A program made the translations under genes and the position numbers. Of a DNA stretch of 21,170 nucleotides, positions 1 to 9,100 are shown in pieces (within the stretch, counting starts at the first letter, position 1; the number at the start of each line of letters is the position of its first letter). Under the pieces are notes generated by a model. It made no database searches. It was not told the DNA's origin and saw only the letters and a program-made list of their open reading frames with translations. Source of the DNA: Hypsibius dujardini (Eukaryota; Tardigrada; Eutardigrada; Parachela; Hypsibiidae); the NCBI GenBank assembly GCA_001579985.1, contig LRSR01014735.1:1-21170 (forward strand), written 5' to 3'.

Positions 1-2536
1 CACCGGCCCACCACGTCCAACACGCCTTCCACCACCGCGCCATTCAACTTCTCCGGCGTCGCAGCGCCCTGCCCGATGATCCGCGCCATCAGCCGCAGCG
101 TCGTCGCGTTCTTCATCACCATACGCGAGCTAGTGTCTGCACTCAGCACCAACACCGCGGCGGCCAGACTCAACGCCAGATTCGGCTCGGCGGAAGCGTC
201 CGCCAGCAGATCGAAGACGCCCTGGTCCGTCTCCGACACCACGCGGGCAAATTCCGTCCGAAAGCTCGGATCAAGCAGTTTGCGGGCCAGTTTGACAGTG
301 CTGTCGCAGCGGATGGCCACTGTGTTGGCGGGGGCGGTTTTCATGCGGGCCGTCAGGCCGAGGATCTCTTTTCGCCATTCCGCTTCCCCGCGGTGGTCGT
401 AGACGTCGGTATTATTCCGCACCGGCATGATGGTCGGCATGGACATGGATTTGACCGGTAAAGGCACTGCGGACGGCTTCTTGGTAGTGGCGGATGCAAC
501 TTTGAGAAATAAGAACAAGAATCAAGAGGACAAAATGATACTCCACAATGTCAACCAATCAACCAATCAACCAATCAACCGTACGACTATTTGAACAGCA
601 CGGTGCACAACCAATCAACCGTACGACTATTTGAACGGCACAGTGCACAACCAATCAGCCAATCAGCCAATCAACCGTACGACTTTTTGAACGGCTCAGT
701 TAACAACCAATCAACCAATCAAGGGCCTGAATACCCCATACGAATGACGCAGGAAAAAATTCCCCTTACCTGATCCGGTGACTTTGGCAGCATCTGCGGT
801 TTTGCCGGTAATGGTGGTAGTCTTGGCGACTTGTCCGTTCAAGGCAGCAGTAGTAGGCTTAGAGAGAGACTTGAGCGACGAAGAAGAAGGCATAGCATCG
901 GAGGGTTTCGTTGGGAGGAACACAATACGGGAAGGTGCCGCCGCCTAAAATTAAACGAAATTAAAAATCACCGCGTCATCGAAAGAGGTCAGATAAAGTG
1001 CGAAGAATTCATTGTGCAAAACTGAGAGCTCTCACGAAAAAAGGGCAACTTTTAGGCCCTTGTGGTGAAATTTTCCCAAAAACCTTTCAAAAATAACGCA
1101 ATCAACCCAATCAATCAATCAATCCAATCCCACAATCAATCAATCAATCAATCAACCCAGTCAATCAGCCAATCAACAAGTCAATCAATTAATTAGCCCA
1201 ATCAATCAATCCAATCACACAATCAATCAATCAATCAACCCAATCAATCAAATCACACGAATTCAGCACCGACAACGAGAAATGAACAAGCGACAATCCC
1301 TTTTTACCTTATCGGGAGAGCTGATCTTGTTCGGTCGTTCCATCACCGACGCCTGTGACTGAGGCCGCTTCTGGCCGCCTGGCGGGTAGCTTTCTCCCTT
1401 CTCCACTGGAGGCACTCTAGTGGTTGCTCTGGTGGTCGCACGAGCTTTCATCCCTGCAGGAGGCGCTGCAGGTTTCCGAAACGCTCCATCGTGTGCACTA
1501 ACAATTTTCTTCCGCGGTGGCGCCTTAGCCGAGCCGGTTGAAGCATTCGATCCCTGCAACAAAGCCCAAAAAAGCGTCGAACAAAATTCGTTTAAAAAGA
1601 ACACTTAAAAAGACAAATCCATATTTTTGCCATTAAATAGAATTTTAAATGCAATAAAAAAACTGCGATTCTAAATAAAAAATCTATTCCACCAGCAATT
1701 CATATTTTTGAAAAACTTTTATTTTTATTTAGAATCAAAAGCTGCGTTTTCCACCCCTTAAAATATATCTTTAAAAAAAACCACAACAAAGGTTTTTTGT
1801 TTTCTTTAAAAAACAGTCAATCAATCAATCGATTAATCGATCAATCAATCAATCAATATTTTATCGTTATTCAACATAAAATCCTCACCTGCGAGCTGGA
1901 GCCCTGCGACGACGACAGTCCCTGACTGCTTCCCAACTCAATATCATCATCCTCCGCGTCGAAATCGTACGCCGAAGTGGGAGACTTGCGCTTCACAGGG
2001 AGGAGAACAGCGACTGAAGACGACGAAGACGAGGGAATTGTCTTCTCTTCCTTGGAGATCCCCAACGGTTCCGACTCCGCCGCCTGGAATTCACTCCGCA
2101 GATTATTCTTCACCGGTGGTACGACCCTTCCCACGGTTTTCGCCCGGTTGAGGATGGGCGGTCGGGGCATGGAACCAAGCGTAAATAGACGAATATCTTC
2201 ACCGTCATCCTACGAATCAATCAATCAATCAATCAATTGTAGCCCGCAATGCTAAATCCATTCTTCTTCCTCCTCAGCCTAGAATCATTTTTTGCGCACT
2301 TTACCTTCGGTGTCCCGGCCCGTTTGAATTGCTCCCATAAATCGTCAGGACTTTCTACACCGGAAACAGCCGTGGAGGATGTGGTGGAGGTAGGTGAACG
2401 GGTGCTTCGCTTGCGATAAACCAAAGCTCCCTGCTGCAACGGGACGATCGACGTGATTAATCAACCAATCAATCACTTGATTGTCATGCTCAAACACGGC
2501 GCTTACCAATGGCGTCTTAGTCAAACGATCACTCAT
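1..2536 (-). CDS. WAPL: WAPL cohesin-release factor, N-terminal part (six exons, truncated by window edge)
   Basis: WAPL unloads cohesin from chromatin in the nucleus together with PDS5. Exons (minus strand): 2507-2536, 2305-2430, 1889-2209, 1308-1553, 770-944, and 499 running off position 1. All introns are GT-AG and the phases agree (0,0,0,0,1), giving about 465 residues without a stop. The first in-frame ATG is at 2536, with a TGA about 50 bp upstream in the same frame. The N-terminal 300 residues are low-complexity, Ser/Pro/Lys-rich, with an acidic YDFDAEDDD stretch in exon 3 that resembles the FGF-type acidic motifs of vertebrate WAPL. Exon 6 (GC-rich) holds the start of the helical WAPL domain: IRCDSTVKLARKLLDPSFR followed by EPNLALSLAAAVLVLSADTS, matching the family pattern of STxxLAxKxxxPxFR and a SLALCTAxxxxVLSxD-like helix. 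The C-terminal half lies outside the window. Introns are 76-363 bp, mostly carrying AATC repeats. Family identification is by recalled motif pattern, not a search. Confidence 0.85.
545..735. repeat. AACC/AATC tetranucleotide array with a ~60-bp higher-order repeat
   Basis: AACCAATC units alternate with three near copies of a block around GTACGACTATTTGAACGGC (at about 580, 622 and 677). Occupies most of WAPL intron 5. Confidence 0.8.
1095..1258. repeat. AATC tetranucleotide array
   Basis: About 160 bp of AATC units with CCC and CACA interruptions; a block ending in AATCCAATC(C)CACAATC is repeated. Lies in WAPL intron 4. Confidence 0.85.
1815..1858. repeat. Short AATC array in WAPL intron 3
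   Basis: Runs of TCAA units with a central TCGATTAATCGA palindrome, in the intron between exons 3 and 4. A shorter TCAA run also sits at 2217-2236 in intron 2. Confidence 0.75.
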
Positions 2537-3121
2537 CTTTGAAATGAAATTCCAAACATCCAACGAGTTCCCCAACAAATCTCAGTGTTGTGATTAAAGC
2601 TTTTACCCGTGAAAATCCATAATAAATTGTTCGCATTGAAAATGAGGGAGATTTTATGACTTTTTTGGCAGCTACAGAACCGAGGAAGGAGAAATGAAAA
2701 AGGAAAACCTGAAAAAGTGCAAGTGACGTCACGGAAGCGCACCACGGCATGCTCAGATCAGTTCGGTTCGGATTTGTATAGAACCCGCTAGGTGGCGCCT
2801 CTGCGACATTAATGCGCGCCATTTGCAAAAATCGCCGGACATGACTGACCACTGTGCGAATAATAATAGTAACGGTCACAATACTTTTCATAAAAAATCT
2901 GACTATCATTTTTTTGCACCGACACGACGAACTCGTTCTTAATACAATAACCAGCAATAATTTTTTTGGGAATTTTACCCCCTTTCATCATGTTGTGCTC
3001 CGCAGTGTAAAAAAATGTATATTATAATAAAAAAAAGTAAAACACTGACCTAATCAGCATCGCGCTCTCGGATCTTGGACGAAACAGTATCTGCTGTAAC
3101 CGGGATGCCGAGATGGTTCAA
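2537..3121. other. Intergenic region between WAPL start and BED-gene stop (WAPL promoter/5' UTR)
   Basis: A 585-bp gap between the WAPL ATG (2536, minus) and the stop codon of the next minus-strand gene (3122-3124). It should hold the WAPL promoter and 5' leader. No clear TATA box was found. Around 2710-2860 it is GC-richer and holds a CTCF-like site. A run at 3008-3040 is A/T-rich. A 142-codon open frame on the minus strand (2529-2957) has no family features and is treated as chance. Confidence 0.5.
2785..2798 (+). promoter_or_regulatory. CTCF-like binding motif upstream of WAPL
   Basis: CCGCTAGGTGGCGC fits 13 of 14 positions of the bilaterian CTCF core CCASYAGRKGGCRS; only the third base differs. 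It lies about 250 bp upstream of the WAPL ATG. Binding is an inference from the motif alone. Confidence 0.4.
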
Positions 3122-6100
3122 CTACTGGCACATAGCGTCAAGCGCTTCCACAGTTTGACCACGCAAATCCCGGAGGTCCCCAGCGGTCTTCGTTGAGAAT
3201 GCGCTCACTTGATTCACAACCTCGGCAAGCTCATAGACCTACAATCCAGAAGGGCAATCAATGGCGGATTGCTCAATGCATCTACAAACAGTGCATTCAA
3301 CCAATCGCGATCAGCAGTTCAGTCACTCAAGTGATCAATCAACCATTCATCCAATCAATCAATTAATCAATGATTGAATCATCAATCAATCAATTGATCA
3401 ATGATTAAGTCATCAATCAATCAATCAATTGAGTAATGATTCAGTCATCAATCAATCAATCGTTCAATCAATTGATCTATTGATCTATGGTCAACCGACT
3501 CACCTTTTGCACGGCGTGATCAGGGTGCCGATCACGGAGATGCTGGGTTTGTGTCTTCTCCGTATGGCAGCCCTTGACTTGGCGTGTTAGAGCACTTTTG
3601 CAGAGGAGACAACTGCCGGAATCAAACAACGCCGCCAGGTGATCCTGCCAAGGGCGCGCAATGGGCTTCAAAACGAACCTGCAAACAGCCACTTCGCACA
3701 GATAATTGTGGTTCTCGTTCCGATTTCAAAATATCAAAATAACATAACACATTACAAATACAGTAATACTGTTTAGATTAATTAAAAATGTGATTGAAAA
3801 TGCCAAAAAACAGGCATCTTATTTTAAATCAAATTAATGTAATTTAATTTAAAATTATTTTTGGCCGAGGATTAATTTTTATATAAGTTTAAAATCAGGA
3901 TCCTGCTTGGTATTAATTTTTATTCAAATTTAAACGTTGTGGCTAGAATATATGGAGCGCCCGCCGTGTCAAAAGGTTTTTGAATTTTCGCTCAATGAAA
4001 TAATTTTTGCTCAATAGTTTCATTGAGCCATAATTAATTTAAGCTCAATAGTTTCATTGAGCCATAATTAATTTTAGCTCAATAGTTTCATTGAGCCATA
4101 TTTAATTTTAACTCAATAGTTTCATTGAGCCATAATTAATTTTAGCTCAATAGTTTCATTGGAGAATAATTATTTTCTGCTCAATGGTTTCAAGGTGGGG
4201 CGCAGAGGCGTGACTTGCACGTTTCCAGGGGTCTTCACTACCCGTTCAAGCACAGGGGCCTAAAGGCCAAGGAAACAGGTGTGGTCACGAGGGTGTCATC
4301 TGCTTTTTGCATCATTCAATTTTGTTTCGCCTCTTGGCAAACTGAATAAATGGCTGACTGAGTGACTGATTGCTTGATTGCCTGGTTGACTGAATGATTG
4401 ACTGACAAATTGACTGCCCCCCAAACAGCCTCTCAACGCGCAACTGGTTCGATTGGGATGTAAATGGGGTACGATAAGTGATAAAATTCTAAATTCAAGT
4501 CTTGACACACCGAAGCATACTTCGATGTGGAAAATCAAAAACGTGTACGCTATCAGTCATTCCACAACAAGGTCCTCAAAAGATTGATTGCCTTCACTGG
4601 ATGAGAAATATTCACTAGGATCTGGCGACGCTGTATCCGCTCGGTGTCAAACTGAACCGTTGTCATTTGAAAAAAGATACCTTCGCTACTCTCCTCTGTC
4701 AAATCAGACGCTCCTTTTTAACGATTACAAAAAATATAAATCAAAACCAATTAAAAAGTCGGTCCAGATGTGTGTTTCTTGTACCTTGAAGCTTTGGTAA
4801 TTGGTCCTACCACTCGAATTATCTGTTTTGATAAATTGACTATTATCTATGATTGTTTTTAATTCGCCGTGTTCGTATAGGGGCAGCTCGTGCCAACACT
4901 AATTACGAGAGACTTGACGCCCATTATCAAGTAGTGAAATAAACGAACTTTCCGATGTTTTTGTGTGTTATGATACTTTTTTAAACAGTTTTTTGAACTG
5001 TAAACTGGGGTTCAGTCATAGGCTATGTTTTGTTCGCGTTAATCCCCAGCAATTTTGAAATAATTTAAATTAAATCCTAATTAAATTGATTAGTGAAAAC
5101 CGTTATCAAACCAAAAAGCGAAGCGACGAAATCCTTTAAATTGCAGTGCCGTGATTGGAAATTGAGAATGTCTGTCTGTTTGTCTGTCTGTCCGTATGTG
5201 TGTGTGTGCCACAATCATGTGATTGGTTAGTGTAATTTAGGGCGCCCTACCTTTTGGACTACAGTGCACTATAATGTCTCAATCATTTAGTGCTGCATTA
5301 TAGACCCAACCGTACATTATGACTAAACACCCTGTCCTTCACTGCAGTCAAAATAAACGGCGGATTCTAATCAATATTTTAACGCTCTAACCCGTTGCAG
5401 TAAAGCAGTGTGTGCAGTCAAAATCTGCGGGAGGGTTTAAAACGCAGCAGCATATGATTGAGGTAGTACAATATACTAAGCTCGAGCGTTTAAATTTAAC
5501 TCCGGACTTACTTCATCCAACATGAGTTATTCCAGATTTTAGAAAAATTGCTCAAGAACAGTTGAAAAGTGCATTTGAGTGAGCTACTCGGTCTTTCCAT
5601 CGATTGCATCGATTGCTAGTAAATACATAATTAATTATTGATAATTTTTATTTATTCTTTTAACATAGGTGGACGATTGGCCAGTGTATTCTAGGGCGCC
5701 CTACTTTTCAGACTAGAATGTAAATCAAGCTCGAGTGTGAATTTTTAACAGAAAGCAACTCACACAAAAGCATTTTCATCAACAGGTTGCATACAAAATA
5801 AGTCCCGTGGATTTCATATCTCATGCAATTTAATGAATTTACTTGACATGCATACACTGTTTTATTGGATGATTTGACAAAAATGTTTAGAAATTCAAGT
5901 AGAAAGCGGACAAATGCCCGAAAAATTGAATTAACAACTCCACAACATGAACAAAATGCCTCTTGAAACTGAGCAGCAAAGAGTTAAAGAACAAAAAAGA
6001 CATGCCCGTAAACGGTCTCTCGAAGTTTTACGCACTCAGCCGAGCGTCGTTCAACTGACGCAACACGGAATGCCAATTGGCAAACTGTCGACACCCATAC

Positions 6101-9100
6101 TGAATCTGCTGAACGTCAAATAGCCAATGCTGCATAGGCCGCCAGTCGAAAGACATCAGAAACCCCTATTAAGTCCGCTGAACGTCGTACTTCCAGTGCT
6201 GCACAGAAAACCAGTCGACGAGTTACAGTAACACATAAGGAGGTCCCTGAGAAGAGAGCAACCGACACATCACAAAGGTTACAATTAAGGGCTACAGAAA
6301 CCCCAGGACAGTCGGCTGAGAGACGTGCCATCAATGCTGCTTGGTATAGCGCAATACGAGCTGGAAAAATATCACCCCAACGAGTGGCCGTTCACAAGCC
6401 GTTTCGCGCCAACGCCAAATGCAGCCCAACCCGTTTGACAGCAGCTCAATTTCAATGAGGTGTTAGAAAAGCTTACACTACGTCAAAAAAATTCCTCCAT
6501 AACTTTCGCACCCACATGTAAAACCTTAAGTTAAGAACATGGCATATTTGCAACGAGGCTTTTTTGGATTCTATTCTCACAAGAGGCTCCGCCACTCTGA
6601 ACCAAAATCTTTTACTTCTACCACAATTCACAAATGCGTAAGAATGTATTCTTGCTTTTTCCGTTGAGAAAATTACAGTTTCCCAAACTTAATTTTAAAA
6701 AATCAAAAACTCTTCAAAGATAGTACATAGAAGGCCCTACGTATGTTACCACAATTTATGTTGATTGATTGTTGAATTATGCTCTTCGAGTGTATTCTAG
6801 CATAGGTAACAGCTGACAGTGTAACATGATGATGAAATGATGATATTTCAAGCAGATTCAAATGTTATTTAACCAAATCAATTAATCAGTCAACAATGTC
6901 ACAGGGATTCTTCGCATGCATAATTTTAAACTTTTTTTTTCCAAATACATCAATCAGTCGAAACGGCAGATGGTAACGCGCGCAACACTTACTAATATTA
7001 GTCTATTTACCTAGTCAACTCATTCCTATGTACTCTCACATTCTATAATGTACTTTTTCAGCTATTATCACGTACATAATTCCGCCACGTCGGCAGGAAT
7101 TAGTTCGTTAGATCAGGAACTATTCTTTATCCCTGACTATATAAGCGTGTGTTCTACAGTAGTTTGTGGAGTTCCTTCTTTTATCTTCTAATCCCCTCTT
7201 CCAGTAAAATCTTCCCGCAATTTTTTACCTAATATTCAGTCTAATAGCTTGTATGTTCAGGTTCTTCCGTCCTAGTAGGGACGGAGGCCTAACAGCGCGT
7301 AGCGCGCTTTACGTACCACCTCTGAAAAGTTTTTGATTTGTTAAAAAAACAAGTTATAGAAACTGGAAACTTTTTTCAACTGATAGAGCTAGAACACATT
7401 CTTAAGCATAAGTAAAATGCAGTAAAGGCTTTTTGGTCGCAATGGGGGGGGGGGACTCCTTGTCACTGGCATTTGTGCGCGTTGTGCTTGTGACCGTAAC
7501 TGAAGCGGAAAATTATTTGCCGCTTCAAAGAAAATGGAATATGTCCGGTGCCGGAAGAACTCGCATTTCTCACGATGGTCCAAAAAGGTTTTATAAGAGG
7601 CAACCATCATTCGAATTTGACCATTCAAAAGTAGGTGACAAGCTTATTGAAGAAAGGAAGCGACCAATTGAAAATTTGCATAATTGGAGTGAATTCGCTC
7701 TGGAAAATCCGAATATATAAAAAACTTTGACATTTATTGCACGCATAAAAAAGCAAAAATGTGAGACTGCGGAACAGAGAAGCACTATCGATTATTGAGC
7801 AATTCACCCCCCCCCCGTTTTGGACCTACCTTTATACGGTATATCGCCGCTTAATGCTGTACCGGATACGTTAACTGATCATCTTCTGTATAGCAAGTTC
7901 AATTATGGAATGTTACTAATATAATTAAAATTTAAATAATGAATTTGGCATTTTATCACTAATTGTATAGTCTAGCGGCCTGCCAAGAGATCAAACAAAA
8001 CGCGCAGAATCGCGTTTTAACGATCGTGACCACACCTCTCTGCTTCTTTGCTCCTTAGGCCCCTGTGTTTAAGTGAGTAGTGAAGATCCCTGGAAACATG
8101 CAAGTCACGCCTCTGCGCCCCACTTTGAAACTATCAAGCTTAAATTAATTACTGCTCAATGAAACTATTGAGCTAAAATTAATTATGGCTCAATGAAACT
8201 ATTGAGCTTAAATTAATTATGGCTCAATGAAACTATTGAGCTTAAATTAATTATGGCTCAATGAAACTATTGAGCAAAAATTATTTCATTGAGCGAAAAT
8301 TCAAAAACCTTTTGACACGGCGGGCGCTCCATAAGAATAGCCATGATAAAATACATTTTTCAATTCAAATTTATTCAAGTTTCGCAACAAAATGTTGATT
8401 GATTGATGAATTAAGTCGATATCACCCATATGATCAATCAATCAACTGTGCCCTTACACTTGCAGCATCGGTTGTTGAATCGCTAGAAACTGATTGATTG
8501 ATGGATTGATTGCATTGAATACACTGGAACCGCACAATAGACAGTGAATACACGCACATAACACACCGCTACACAGTGGCGCGCCGAGGGAGGGACGTGA
8601 CACACCGCTACAGTGGCGCGCCGAGGGGGGGTGATTTGTTGATCTACAACCCCCCTCGAAAGTAAAAAATGTGCCCTAAGGGTCCCCCATTTAGAGAAAA
8701 ACACTATCATTGAGAATTGTCATGCATACTCCGCCCTCACGTTCTACTGGAAATATTTCGGATGCAATAAAAAACACTCCCCCCCCCCTTGAACCAAAGC
8801 TCGGCGCGCCACTGCCGCTACAAACCTTCCAGTTCCATGGCTTATGTCGGCTTCCGCCGCAGAAACTCGCTTTGAAGAAGCAGCATAATACGGTGCAGAC
8901 GCCTCCTCCACTGCTGCCCCATCCGTGTTGGCAGGATCCTTCACCCACTGCAGAATACATTATGGAGTGCGTGAAGTGTAAAGATACACTGTCAAGAAGG
9001 ACCTAGGGAGAGACGACACTCACGTCTCGAAGAACACCGAACCAGACGCCCTTGCTGGAATTGGCGTAGACTCCCGAGTGAGGAATGTTGAGCGCGGCTA

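Larger units (their letters stand above)
3951..8333. mobile_element. 4,383-bp DNA transposon with long subrepeat-bearing TIRs, non-autonomous
   Basis: Starts TATGGAGCGCCCGCCGTGTC and ends with its reverse complement. Both flanks carry AGAATA (3945-3950 and 8334-8339), a perfect 6-bp target duplication. The inverted repeats are about 341 bp (left) and 312 bp (right). The interior has no intact transposase that I can see: it contains a broken Helitron-like ORF, a duplicated GGGCGCCC block, a TATA-like site (TATATAAG, 7139) and paired hairpins. Superfamily not assigned: 6-bp duplications occur in Polinton/Maverick, but the tips lack AG and there are no Polinton genes; the architecture is foldback-like. 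It sits in the long intron of the BED gene. Confidence 0.85.

Noticed and set aside
76-402. 108-codon open frame, plus strand
   Set aside because: Antisense shadow of WAPL exon 6, which has clear family motifs on the minus strand.
2529-2957. 142-codon open frame, minus strand
   Set aside because: Lies in the WAPL 5' region and overlaps WAPL exon 1 in another frame; composition and lack of motifs suggest chance.
4009-4212. Regular 34-bp repeats resembling a CRISPR array
   Set aside because: No unique spacers; the repeats are contiguous, mirrored in the other TIR, and the genome is eukaryotic.
4588-4800. 70-codon open frame inside the transposon
   Set aside because: Starts without ATG and shows no transposase or other motif.
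7439-7817. Nested element bounded by a G-run and a C-run
   Set aside because: Only the homopolymers are inverted; flanking sequence does not match, so boundaries cannot be supported.
3951-8333. Polinton/Maverick assignment based on the 6-bp duplication
   Set aside because: Tips do not start with AG, the element is far too short and no Polinton genes are present.
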